Source: Marinospirillum perlucidum (GTDB lineage Bacteria > Pseudomonadota > Gammaproteobacteria > Pseudomonadales > Halomonadaceae). From it: a stretch of 64,000 bases of DNA. Where the stretch lies: positions 1 through 64,000 of the forward strand of contig NZ_QFWJ01000004.1 of NCBI RefSeq assembly GCF_003336805.1. Reading direction: 5' to 3'. The notes under the pieces were generated by a model. The model searched no databases. It saw only the letters and a program-made list of their open reading frames with translations, and was not told where the DNA came from. The position numbers were made by a program, and so were the translations under genes. This document shows positions 53,170-61,956 of this stretch, in pieces; within the stretch, counting starts at the first letter, position 1, and every line of letters begins with the position of its first letter.

Positions 53170-56100
53170 TTGGTTGCTAGCCACTTTAAAAATGACAGGA
53201 TCGCACCAACTGAAACCCGGGGCATCCATCCAGCCGTTCTTGTAACTTTCCTCTTGAGTCTGGCATTGAGTCTGGCCCTGGTCATCGCCTGGGATCAGCG
53301 TCAGGTCGAACTGAGCCAGTCCCGTGCCCTGAATCTCGCCAGCGATTATGCTGCGGCCCTGCAGCGAGGGCTGGAAAGTTCTCTTTCCATCACCTATGCC
53401 CTGGCTGCTCTGGTACGTGAAGGGCAAGGCGAGGTAGAGCACTTTGAAGCCCTGGCTGATGAACTCATCCCCTACTATCCCGGTGCTTCTGCAATCGCTC
53501 TCTTGCCTGATGGAGTCTTGACTCGTATTGCACCTTTACAAGGGAATCAGGCGGCTTTGGGACAGGATGAATTTGCCGATCCGGAACGTTCTGCCGAAGC
53601 GCTCAAAGCCATGAATAGCGGGAAAATGATTCTGGCAGGCCCTTTTGAATTGCGTCAGGGTGGGCTGGGAGCTGTGGGCCGTCTGCCTGTTTTTATGGAT
53701 GAGCAGCAGGAGGATTTCTGGGGTTTTGTTTCCGTGACCCTGCGCTTCCCTGAAGCTCTGGTGGGAGCCCGCTTGCCGGAATTGACCTCTCAGGGTTATG
53801 CCTGGCACCTGTGGCGGGAAGCCCCTTCCGGTCAGGGGGTGCAGACGCTCCTGAATAGTGATGGTGCCTTGAAGGATGAACCTGTCCGGCAGTCCCTGAG
53901 TCTATCCAATGGCCGCTGGTATCTGGATGTAACGCCGGTCGAGGGCTGGCGTGACCAGGTACAGCTGGCGGGGCAGATGTTTGCGGCTCTGCTGGTTAGT
54001 CTGCTGATCGCTCTGGTCATTCATCTGCTGCTGCGAACACTGGATTACCGGCGGCGTTTGGAGGCAGCTCTACAGGTTGCCGAAACGGCAACCCAGGCAA
54101 AATCCGAATTTCTGGCCAATATGAGTCATGAGATTCGCACGCCCATGAACGCCATTCTGGGTTTGACTGAACTCTGTATGCGCACAGATCTTTCTCCCCA
54201 ACAGCAAAATTATCTCAATAAGATCCTGGCCTCCGGGCGCTCCCTGCTGGGGCTGATCAATGACATCTTGGATTTTTCCAAGATCGAGGCAGGAAAACTG
54301 CATCTGGAAGAGGTCCCCTTTGAGCTGGACGAGGTGCTGGATCAGTTGTGGGTAGTGGTGGCTGAATCAGCAAGAAACAAGGGGCTGGAACTGCTGTTTT
54401 ACCGGGAAAGCGATGTTCCCTATGGCCTGAAAGGTGATCCCCTGCGTATTGGTCAGGTATTGATCAACCTGGTTGGCAATGGCATCAAGTTCACCGATGA
54501 AGGCGAAATCGTTGTCTCCGTTCGCAAACTTAAGCAGGATCAAGAAGACCTGGAACTGGAGTTCACGGTTGCCGATAGTGGTATCGGCATGACGGCAGCA
54601 GAGCAGGCCAAGCTCTTCCAGTCCTTCTCCCAGGCGGATACCTCAACCACCCGTCGTTACGGTGGTACCGGATTGGGCTTGTCCATTACCCGCCAGCTGG
54701 TGGAAATGATGGGCGGGCAAATCCGCGTGGAAAGTGAGCCGGGTAAGGGTAGCCGCTTTATTTTTACCATCCGGCTGGAAGCTGCGGCGAGTACCCAGAA
54801 GCCTCCTGAAGAGTTGGTCATCAAGCATCAACTGGAAGGCTATCGGGTGTTGGTGGTCGATGATAATGAAGCGGCCCGGGATATCTTTTTCAGCTATTTG
54901 CACAGCTTTGGTTTTGCAACCCAGGTGGTCTCGACACCGGCTGCGGCCAAGCAAGCCCTGCAAACGGCCAGTCAGCCTTTTGATCTGTTGCTCGTGGATA
55001 TGTCCCTGCCCCAGATGACGGGTTTACAGTTGATTCAGGAAATCATGCAGGCCGAGCTGCCGGTCAACAAACCTCGTTGCATTCTGGTTTCTGCCTTTGC
55101 ACGTGAAGAGGTGCTAGCAGAGCCGGGGGCTGAGCAGCTGTCTTCTTTTTTACAGAAACCCGTGAACCCTTCGTTGCTGCTGGATTCTTTGGTTGATGCC
55201 TTGGGGTTTGCTCCCATATCGGGCCAGGGCCAGCGTTCTGGCGGCTCTTTTGAAGAGGAGCAACTCCAGGCTATTCAGGGAGCAAGAGTCCTACTGGTCG
55301 AAGATAACGAAATCAACCAGCAGGTGGCTTTCGAGTTACTGAGTCAGGCACGTTTGCATGTTCAACTGGCCAATAATGGTCAGGAAGCCGTGGATCAGCT
55401 AGCGCAGCAGCAGTTTGATGCCGTGCTGATGGATATACAAATGCCGGTCATGGATGGTTACCAGGCTACCCGCTATATTCGTGAAGTCCTTCACCAGACG
55501 GATATACCGATTATTGCCCTGACGGCCAATGCACTTCTGGAAGATCGTCAAAAAAGCCTGGATGCAGGCATGAACGATCATCTCAACAAACCCATAGATC
55601 CGGATCTGTTGATGACAGCCTTAATTGAATGGATTCCGGCCGGTCAACGTGAATTACCACCGGAAATAGAAATGACGACAAGCACTGAAGCTGAAATTGA
55701 ATTGCCTCCCAAGTGGGGGCAGCAGTTGGATACCTCGCTGGGATTAAAACGTCTGGGTGACAATCGTCAGGCCTATCGTCGGCTGCTGGAGCGTTTCGTC
55801 ACCAGTCAGGAAGGCTTTGCTACACGACTGGAAGCGGCACTGGCCAAGCAGGATCAGCAAGAAGCCCTGCGTCAGGCACATACCCTCAAGGGGGTGGCGG
55901 GTAATCTGGGAGCCAATCGACTGCATAGCCGGGCCGGAGAACTGGAAGCAGAGCTCAAACAGGGGCTGCAGTTATCGCCGGAGACGATTCAGCCAACCCT
56001 TGAGGCGTTGCAAAACCTGCTGGATTATCTGCAGACCTGGCTGGCATCCAAGCGCACTCAGGCGTCGCAGTCGCAAACCGGCTGGACGGAAGAGGAATTG

Positions 56101-56301
56101 CAGCAAGCCTTGCAGGTTTTGCACCAGCAATTGGAAGACTATGATGCGATGGCCGTTAAAAAGGTGGATGAGCTGTTGGAACGCCCTCTGCCTGCCTCCT
56201 GGCAAGCCTGCCTGGAAAGCATCAGGGATCACCTGACGGACTATGACTTTGAAGCGGCCGAGGAGCTATTGGCTCGTCAACAGCCCAACCCCGGAAGTTA
56301 A
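53170..56301 (+). CDS. Hybrid sensor kinase: CHASE, HisKA, HATPase, REC, REC, HPt
   Basis: The 1043-residue protein starts with a membrane helix (about 22-42), a periplasmic CHASE-like domain (about 45-265), and a second helix (about 270-298). HisKA follows with [15 protein letters not shown] (phospho-accepting His320), then HATPase with [17 protein letters not shown] and [12 protein letters not shown]1 has Asp610 in [16 protein letters not shown]2 has Asp755 in [14 protein letters not shown], and the HPt has His904 in [13 protein letters not shown] four-step phosphorelay in one chain is therefore complete. The start I use is TTG 53170, 8 nt after GGAG; the longer frame starts at TTG 53131. 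It is the first gene of a five-gene signalling series. Confidence 0.93.
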   Translation: MVASHFKNDRIAPTETRGIHPAVLVTFLLSLALSLALVIAWDQRQVELSQSRALNLASDYAAALQRGLESSLSITYALAALVREGQGEVEHFEALADELIPYYPGASAIALLPDGVLTRIAPLQGNQAALGQDEFADPERSAEALKAMNSGKMILAGPFELRQGGLGAVGRLPVFMDEQQEDFWGFVSVTLRFPEALVGARLPELTSQGYAWHLWREAPSGQGVQTLLNSDGALKDEPVRQSLSLSNGRWYLDVTPVEGWRDQVQLAGQMFAALLVSLLIALVIHLLLRTLDYRRRLEAALQVAETATQAKSEFLANMSHEIRTPMNAILGLTELCMRTDLSPQQQNYLNKILASGRSLLGLINDILDFSKIEAGKLHLEEVPFELDEVLDQLWVVVAESARNKGLELLFYRESDVPYGLKGDPLRIGQVLINLVGNGIKFTDEGEIVVSVRKLKQDQEDLELEFTVADSGIGMTAAEQAKLFQSFSQADTSTTRRYGGTGLGLSITRQLVEMMGGQIRVESEPGKGSRFIFTIRLEAAASTQKPPEELVIKHQLEGYRVLVVDDNEAARDIFFSYLHSFGFATQVVSTPAAAKQALQTASQPFDLLLVDMSLPQMTGLQLIQEIMQAELPVNKPRCILVSAFAREEVLAEPGAEQLSSFLQKPVNPSLLLDSLVDALGFAPISGQGQRSGGSFEEEQLQAIQGARVLLVEDNEINQQVAFELLSQARLHVQLANNGQEAVDQLAQQQFDAVLMDIQMPVMDGYQATRYIREVLHQTDIPIIALTANALLEDRQKSLDAGMNDHLNKPIDPDLLMTALIEWIPAGQRELPPEIEMTTSTEAEIELPPKWGQQLDTSLGLKRLGDNRQAYRRLLERFVTSQEGFATRLEAALAKQDQQEALRQAHTLKGVAGNLGANRLHSRAGELEAELKQGLQLSPETIQPTLEALQNLLDYLQTWLASKRTQASQSQTGWTEEELQQALQVLHQQLEDYDAMAVKKVDELLERPLPASWQACLESIRDHLTDYDFEAAEELLARQQPNPGS

Positions 56302-56306
56302 CTACC

Positions 56307-57413
56307 ATGACTGAATCTAACCAACCTATACCCAAGGTGATCCTGGTCGTCGATGATGCCCCTGAAAACCTGGATATCATGACCAGCCTTCTTTCTGATC
56401 ACTATCAGGTTAAAGCAGCAATTAACGGCAAAATTGCCCTCAAGATTGCGGAAAAACAGCGGCCCGATTTGATCCTGCTGGATGTGATGATGCCGGAAAT
56501 GGATGGTTATGAAGTCTGCCAGCACCTGAAGGCCAGTGATGCCACCCGCGATATCCCGGTGATTTTCCTGACGGCTTTGGACAGTGCGGATGATGAAACC
56601 CAGGGCTTGAAACTGGGAGCTGTGGATTATATTGCCAAGCCGCTTAATCCTGATATCCTGCTGACCCGAATCAACACCCACTTGTCGCTGGACGAGACGC
56701 GCCGCCAACTGGCAGAACAGAATCAGGCCCTCAAGGAATCGGCACGAATGCGCGAGGATGTTGAGCGCATCATGCACCACGATTTAAAAGGGCCGCTCAG
56801 CAGTATCACCAGCATTCCCGCTCTGTTTAAGGAATACGACAACCTGACCCAGCGTCAGCAGGAGTTTATGGAGATGCTGGAAGCGGCAGGCTGGCGCATG
56901 CTCAATATGATCGAGATGTCGCTGGTGCTGCTGAAAATTGAATACGGAACCTATGAGCCGGAACTGCAGGAAGAAAGCCTGCCGGACCTTCTCGACCAGG
57001 TGGTCCGGGAAATGGCCCAGGCTTTTCGTAAAAAACACCTGGATTTGCAGCTGGAGATCCCCTCTGCTTTGCAGTCGCTGACAATCATGACCGAACCACT
57101 GCTGGCTTATAACCTTCTTGCCAACCTGCTCAAGAATGCCTGCGAGGCCTCGCCGCGTGAAGGCTGCATTAAAATCCGTTTGCAGCCACTGGAAGAGGGC
57201 TACCAATTGCTGCTGGAAAATGCCGGTGAAGTCCCCGAAGAGATACGCCCTGTCTTTTTTGACAAGTTTGTCACTTCCGGCAAGAAACAGGGAACCGGTT
57301 TGGGTACCTATTCAGCCAAATTGATTGCCGAGGTGCTGCAGATGAATTTACGTCTGGATACCTCCCAGCCGGGTTCTACTCGTTTGCTACTGGATGGTAA
57401 GTCGCATATATAA
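56307..57413 (+). CDS. Response-regulator/histidine-kinase hybrid (REC-HisKA-HATPase)
   Basis: The 368-residue cytosolic protein begins with a receiver domain (Asp59 in LILLDVMMPEMDGYE, Lys in IAKPLNPD), a short coil, a HisKA segment with His158 in IMHHDLKGPLSSITS, and a HATPase domain with LLKNACEASP and FFDKFVTSGKKQGTGLGTYSAKLIAE. The G1 box is LENAGE instead of DxGxG, as seen in some REC-HisKA proteins. With its N-terminal REC it can receive phosphate, for instance from the hybrid kinase HPt 5 nt upstream, and adjust its own kinase state. There is no membrane segment. ATG 56307 is 5 nt after the previous stop. Confidence 0.9.
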   Translation: MTESNQPIPKVILVVDDAPENLDIMTSLLSDHYQVKAAINGKIALKIAEKQRPDLILLDVMMPEMDGYEVCQHLKASDATRDIPVIFLTALDSADDETQGLKLGAVDYIAKPLNPDILLTRINTHLSLDETRRQLAEQNQALKESARMREDVERIMHHDLKGPLSSITSIPALFKEYDNLTQRQQEFMEMLEAAGWRMLNMIEMSLVLLKIEYGTYEPELQEESLPDLLDQVVREMAQAFRKKHLDLQLEIPSALQSLTIMTEPLLAYNLLANLLKNACEASPREGCIKIRLQPLEEGYQLLLENAGEVPEEIRPVFFDKFVTSGKKQGTGLGTYSAKLIAEVLQMNLRLDTSQPGSTRLLLDGKSHI

Positions 57414-57507
57414 GCTGTTAAGACAGCTTCAAGATGCTGTTAAATAACCCGGCTTGTTAAGGGTGTAGGCTTTGCGGTTAGGTTTAAATACGCAAAGGAA
57501 AAGCAGC

Positions 57508-58479
57508 ATGGTCGCCCACAGTTTGCTTCCGGCTCCGGATGCGTCCTGTCTTTCACAAGACTTTCAGATTCTGGTGGTGGAGGATGACCCCACGCTGGCC
57601 AGAGTCATTGAATGCGTGCTGGAAGGACTAGGTCACTGTCATCTGGTTAGCACAGGGCTGGATGCCCACTCCTGGGCCCTTGAGTTGCAACCTGATCTTA
57701 TTCTGCTGGATGTCGTTCTGCCGGGAAAGAGCGGTTATCAAATCTGCAGGCAACTGAAGAAAGATCCCTTAACCGCTTATATTCCCGTTATCTTCCTGAC
57801 CTCCCGCAAAGACCTGCACGAGGAGCGCAAGGGGCTGCGTCTGGGAGCCATAGATTTTATCAACAAACCGGTGCCTCCGGATCTACTCAGGCTTAGAGTC
57901 GGTAACCATTTACAGGCTACGGCAAGAGTGCGTCAGCTTCACCGCGATTCCTGTCAGGATGCCTTGACGGGGATAGGCAATCGTCGTGTCTTGGATGCCA
58001 GTCTTCAGACCGGCCTGCAGTTGGCTGCCGCAGGCCGGTTATCCCTGTCCCTGGTTCTGCTGGATGTGGATTATTTTAAAGACTACAACGACAGCTGCGG
58101 GCACTGGGCTGGCGATCAGGTACTCAAAAGTCTGGCTAAAGCCATCAAGGATTTTGTCAGTCCTCGCGGAGGGCAGGTTGCCCGTTATGGTGGGGAGGAA
58201 TTTGCCATAGTGTTCAGGCAGGTGTCCCCCTCGGAGTTGGAAAAACTGATGCAGCAGTTGTGTGGTCTGATCCAAAACCTGAATCTTGAGCATCCCCTGG
58301 CTCCGGCGCCCGGCGTGATTACTGCCAGTCTGGGGGGTGTGCATCTGGCCCCGGGGTTGATGGCAACGCCTGCGGAGCTGGTTAACCAGGCGGACCGGCT
58401 GCTTTACAGCGTCAAACAACAAGGACGCAATCATTATCGCATGCAGCTTGCCAGCGTCGAAGGAGGCGGTCCCGGTTGA
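57508..58479 (+). CDS. Response regulator with diguanylate cyclase domain (REC-GGDEF)
   Basis: The 323-residue protein has a receiver domain (about 18-140, Asp68 in LILLDVVLPGKSGYQ, Lys in INKPVPPD) followed by GGDEF (about 155-318) with YGGEEF at 227-232 and LDVDYFKDYNDSCGHWAGDQ, so it is probably a phosphorylation-gated c-di-GMP synthase (PleD/WspR-like in principle). The inhibitory RxxD site is RGGQ, so product inhibition is doubtful. ATG 57508 has AAAGGAAA before it; an upstream TTG at 57472 would add 12 residues. A hairpin AAGCTGT/ACAGCTT (57412-57429) lies before it, without a T run. Confidence 0.92.
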   Translation: MVAHSLLPAPDASCLSQDFQILVVEDDPTLARVIECVLEGLGHCHLVSTGLDAHSWALELQPDLILLDVVLPGKSGYQICRQLKKDPLTAYIPVIFLTSRKDLHEERKGLRLGAIDFINKPVPPDLLRLRVGNHLQATARVRQLHRDSCQDALTGIGNRRVLDASLQTGLQLAAAGRLSLSLVLLDVDYFKDYNDSCGHWAGDQVLKSLAKAIKDFVSPRGGQVARYGGEEFAIVFRQVSPSELEKLMQQLCGLIQNLNLEHPLAPAPGVITASLGGVHLAPGLMATPAELVNQADRLLYSVKQQGRNHYRMQLASVEGGGPG

Positions 58480-58489
58480 CTGTGTTCCT

Positions 58490-60475
58490 GTGAAGCTAGT
58501 TTTTTTTGTCGCGGGTATTTTATTGCAACTCTTGCTGGCCTTTCAGGTGCAGGCTTCTGTTGTTATGCATCTAACGCCCGGACAGAATGCCAGCCGCTCA
58601 CTGGATAACTATCTTGCCGAGGGGCCTAGAGATAGCGGCCTTTCCCCCGAGGAGTTACTGGCATCTGCGCAGGCCTTTACTCCTCTGGCAGGCAGTCCGG
58701 CCTGGGGATTTAGTAGTCAGACCCACTGGCTGAGTTTTACCCTGGCATCGCATTTTAGTGAGCCAAAAGACTGGTGGCTGCAAGTCGATCCAGTATTTAC
58801 CGACCGGCTAAGCCTCTATTGGACTGATGAGCAGGGCCGGTTGCAACAGCTTCAGGCGGGTGATTTGCTCTCGCCCGACCAGCGGCCCCTGGATCTGCCG
58901 CAACAGGTTTTTCCCCTGACCTTGCAGCCGGGTGAACAAAGAACTTTTTTGTTGCAAGTGGCGGGAACCAACCCGCTGTTTGCCGACCTGACCCTGAGAG
59001 ACAGGGATGCCTTTCTGGAAGCCAGTCAAAAAAGGCACTTCTACTGGTCAGCCTATCTCGGGGTGCTGGCCTTGATGGCCTTGCTGGGTTTGGTTTACAG
59101 CAATATCCTGCGCGATCGCAGCTATTCCTTTTATACCCTCTATGTGCTCACCCAACTGGTTTTTCAGCTGGCACATTCAGGTTACCTGGCTTGGTTGCTG
59201 CCCCTGCCCTGGTCACGCTTGCCCGATTGGTTGACCTCAGCATCCGTTTCCTTAAGCCTGATTTTCTTTGCTTGCCTGTTAGTACGCCTGACAGCAATGA
59301 GCAGGGATTTTCCTGCCATGGCGCGTTGTTTTTTGTTGCTAACGGGAGGGATGAGTGCGACCGGCTTGTTGCTGACCTTTGCGGATCACTATCAGTGGGT
59401 TGCCTCCTGGATTCAGGTCTACATCCTCTTGTTGACCGCTTTTGCTGTTGTCTTCTCCATCTATCGACTGGTCACCGGGGAAATCCGGTTAGGTAGTGCC
59501 TATCTGCTGGTTTTTGGTGTTCTGGCTCTGGGAGTGACCCTGCGCATCCTGCGTGAGCAGTCCTGGCTGCCCAATAATTTCTGGACTGAAAATGCCATCT
59601 ATCTGGGAACCCTGGTGCATCTTTTAGCCATGCAGTTAATGATTCTGGAGACGATTGCCCGTAATCAAAGACTCAATGCGCAGGAGCTGGAGGTCAGGGT
59701 ATTCACTCGAACCCAGGAATTGCAGGAACGCAATCAGCAGTTGTTGGCCAGCCATCAAAAGAATCTGCAGCTTCAGAGTGATCTGAGCAAAAGCCTGAAA
59801 CAGGAAAGCCGAATCCGCAAAGCCCAACAGGATTTTCTGTGTCGTATGGCCAATGAGTTTGCTACGCCTTTGACCGTGATTGATGGTGCCCTGACGCTTT
59901 TTGCTATCCAGGGAGAAGCTGATATCAAGATACGCAGAGGTTGGCTGGAAAAAATAAGGGGCGCCCAACAAGATCTGGTTGCCTTGGTGAATACCAGTAT
60001 ATGGGACCAGCGTCTGGCTGATGCCGACTGGCATCCCAGTAATCACTCTCTTGATTTTCTGCCCTGGATGCTCCAGCTCACGGAAAACCTGCGCAGAATG
60101 TATAACAATAGATATCTGGTTTTGCTGGGCTCTAAGGCCTGTGAAGTGGAAACAGACCCGGAAATCCTGCAAATGCTATTGCAAAATCTGGTAGGGGTTC
60201 TGGTTGCTCGCCTGCCAGCGGATACTGAAATCACATTGAATTACCAGGCCGATGAAGCCAAGCTGCTGCTGACCGTGTCGACTCCCAGTCAGGCGCTTGC
60301 GGTTGATGTGACAGCACGAAGCCAACAAGAACACAAAACTGACGGCAAACTCCATCTGGCCAAAGCGGCAGCCTGCAAGCTGGGTGGCTCGCTGGAGTAC
60401 AAATCCGATCATCAGGATGCCGGTTTTATCCTAACCCTACCTAAAAACCCAAGAAGAAGGTTAAGCAATGACTGA
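58490..60475 (+). CDS. 7TMR-DISM sensor with degenerate histidine-kinase core
   Basis: The protein has a signal peptide (LVFFVAGILLQLLLAFQVQAS), a periplasmic 7TMR-DISMED2-like domain (about 30-165, ending with WLQVDPVFTDRLSLYW and QPGEQRTFLLQV), seven membrane helices (about 180-390), a coiled coil (FTRTQELQERNQQLLASHQKNLQLQSDL) and a HisKA-like helix pair. There the usual SHELRTPL reads ANEFATPL, so the phospho-accepting His is Asn455. The HATPase-like tail (about 530-660) has no DxGxG or proper N-box. It should sense but not phosphorylate by itself. GTG 58490 gives the best signal peptide; its ribosome binding site is weak. The last 8 nt overlap the next gene. Confidence 0.85.
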   Translation: MKLVFFVAGILLQLLLAFQVQASVVMHLTPGQNASRSLDNYLAEGPRDSGLSPEELLASAQAFTPLAGSPAWGFSSQTHWLSFTLASHFSEPKDWWLQVDPVFTDRLSLYWTDEQGRLQQLQAGDLLSPDQRPLDLPQQVFPLTLQPGEQRTFLLQVAGTNPLFADLTLRDRDAFLEASQKRHFYWSAYLGVLALMALLGLVYSNILRDRSYSFYTLYVLTQLVFQLAHSGYLAWLLPLPWSRLPDWLTSASVSLSLIFFACLLVRLTAMSRDFPAMARCFLLLTGGMSATGLLLTFADHYQWVASWIQVYILLLTAFAVVFSIYRLVTGEIRLGSAYLLVFGVLALGVTLRILREQSWLPNNFWTENAIYLGTLVHLLAMQLMILETIARNQRLNAQELEVRVFTRTQELQERNQQLLASHQKNLQLQSDLSKSLKQESRIRKAQQDFLCRMANEFATPLTVIDGALTLFAIQGEADIKIRRGWLEKIRGAQQDLVALVNTSIWDQRLADADWHPSNHSLDFLPWMLQLTENLRRMYNNRYLVLLGSKACEVETDPEILQMLLQNLVGVLVARLPADTEITLNYQADEAKLLLTVSTPSQALAVDVTARSQQEHKTDGKLHLAKAAACKLGGSLEYKSDHQDAGFILTLPKNPRRRLSND

Positions 60476-61163
60476 TCCATCGCGAATTATTCTAGTTGAA
60501 GATGATATGACCCTGCGTAGTGTCCTGGTTGAAGTGTTTCGGATCCAGGGTTTTATTGTTGATGAAGCCGAGGGAGTTGATGAATTCTTTGCGCTCTGGA
60601 AGAAACGCAGTTATGACCTGATTCTACTGGATTTGAACCTGGTCGATGAAGATGGCCTGGTGCTTTTGCGTAAGCTGCGTTTGCAAAGTGATGTTCCTCT
60701 TTTTGTTGTTTCCGGACGAACGGATCGCGAAACCCGTCTGGCCGCGTTGGAAATGGGGGCCGATGACTATATCTTCAAACCCTTTGATACCCAGGAGCTG
60801 CTGGTTCGCGTTAAAAACTTCCTGGGGCGGATGTCGCGCATGCGAGGAGAGGCACCGGCTTCGATTCAGAAAGCAGAATGGGAGCTGGGGCCTTGGACCT
60901 TTTCCGAAAAGACCTGCAGCCTGTTCGGGTCCGATGGCGAAGAGGTGTATCTTACGCCTGCCGAATACAAGATACTCCTGACCCTCTTGAGAGCCGAGGG
61001 GGTCTACGTCAGTAAAATGAAGTTGATGGATGTGCTCGACTGCGGACAATGCGAAACCTCACCTGAAACCATCGCTGTATTGATTCACCGGATCAGGCGC
61101 AAGCTGGGCGATAAGCAGATGATTCAAAACATGCCCAAGAAGGGCTACCGGCTGCGTTGTTAA
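60468..61163 (+). CDS. OmpR/PhoB-type response regulator
   Basis: The 231-residue protein has a receiver domain (1-120, with Asp55 in LILLDLNLVDEDG, Thr/Ser region FVVSGRTDRE and Lys in YIFKPFDTQE) and a C-terminal winged-helix domain (135-230) with YLTPAEYKILLTLLRAEGVYVSKMKLMDVL and VLIHRIRRKLGDKQMIQNMPKKGYRL. It is a DNA-binding transcription factor. It overlaps the degenerate-kinase gene by 8 nt, so the two work together, yet that kinase lacks its His; phosphate must come from elsewhere, probably from the active kinases upstream. Targets are unknown; the cellulose operon 385 nt downstream is a candidate. Confidence 0.93.
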   Translation: MTDPSRIILVEDDMTLRSVLVEVFRIQGFIVDEAEGVDEFFALWKKRSYDLILLDLNLVDEDGLVLLRKLRLQSDVPLFVVSGRTDRETRLAALEMGADDYIFKPFDTQELLVRVKNFLGRMSRMRGEAPASIQKAEWELGPWTFSEKTCSLFGSDGEEVYLTPAEYKILLTLLRAEGVYVSKMKLMDVLDCGQCETSPETIAVLIHRIRRKLGDKQMIQNMPKKGYRLRC

Positions 61164-61197
61164 CTGATCATCCCCTGGGCTGACTTCATGTCAGCGA

Positions 61198-61346
61198 CAG
61201 AAGCGAGATAGGTGCTTCTGTGCCTTGAGATCAAACAGATCTTATGGGTTAACCCTTTAAAATGAAGGGTTTTTAAAGCTTAAATGTAACAATTAGTCTC
61301 AGTCTGCAAGGACAAAAAAACCGGGAAGACCGGTGTTCGGTTTTTT
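61198..61346. terminator. Hairpins and terminators after the signalling genes
   Basis: Three hairpins follow one another: CAGAAGC/GCTTCTG (61198-61220), AACCCTT/AAGGGTT followed by TTTT (61251-61274), and AAAAAACCG/CGGTTTTTT (61315-61346), the last being strong in either direction. They separate the regulator from the cellulose operon. The remaining 200 nt to 61548 are AT-rich (ATTAATTTATTTTTAAG) and probably hold the operon promoter, without a site I can name. Confidence 0.75.
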
Positions 61347-61548
61347 GTTTTGGCACTTATTCAGCGGATTGTCTATTTATAAGTTGTTAATTATTAATTT
61401 ATTTTTAAGTTTTTTCTGGAGTCTGTTACAGGCTTCTTCCATTGATAACAGGTAAAGCTTGCATTAATTGATTGTTAAGTCTTGTATCTATCTTTTTCTC
61501 TGCGCCTGTAGTAACCTGATGTAACAAAATAGTTGCGAGGCGTTACTG

Positions 61549-61956
61549 ATGATTAAGGCGAGCGGAGACAATCTCTATTGGCTGCAACAGCTCCATATTT
61601 ACAGAGGGCTGGTTGAGCGCCATCAACGTTTACAATTTCTTAAATCCCTCCTGGTAGGCGGGGTGCTGGTTGCCATTTTGAATTTGTTTTTCATGATGCG
61701 CATGGCGCCTCATACGGATTTCTGGGTGAATGTTCCAGCTTTCCTGTTACCTGTCATGCTGTTGGTATTGCCTTGGGTCAGTCATTTCCTGCGCCGGGCA
61801 CGCAAAAAGAAAAATGATCTGGCTCGCCGTTTCTTTTATGCCGGTCTTCAAGTTGATGAAGAAGGTCGGCGTTTGCAAACCAATGCAGCCCATCCGGAGC
61901 TGGTCGCCTGTCTTGATGGTGAGGCTGCCCAGCATCAGGTTCCTGTCTATGATTAA
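61549..61956 (+). CDS. Small two-helix membrane protein at the head of the cellulose operon
   Basis: The 135-residue protein has two hydrophobic segments (about 32-50, LKSLLVGGVLVAILNLFFMM; about 62-82, VPAFLLPVMLLVLPWVSHFL), a basic stretch RRARKKKND after the second, and a soluble C-terminus (QVDEEGRRLQTNAAHPELVACLDG). I recognise no family. Both N- and C-termini should face the cytoplasm. Its last 8 nt overlap the bcsA start (ATGATTAA), which implies tight coupling and a role in cellulose synthesis, for instance as a subunit or stabiliser. GCGAGGCG precedes the ATG. Confidence 0.75.
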   Translation: MIKASGDNLYWLQQLHIYRGLVERHQRLQFLKSLLVGGVLVAILNLFFMMRMAPHTDFWVNVPAFLLPVMLLVLPWVSHFLRRARKKKNDLARRFFYAGLQVDEEGRRLQTNAAHPELVACLDGEAAQHQVPVYD

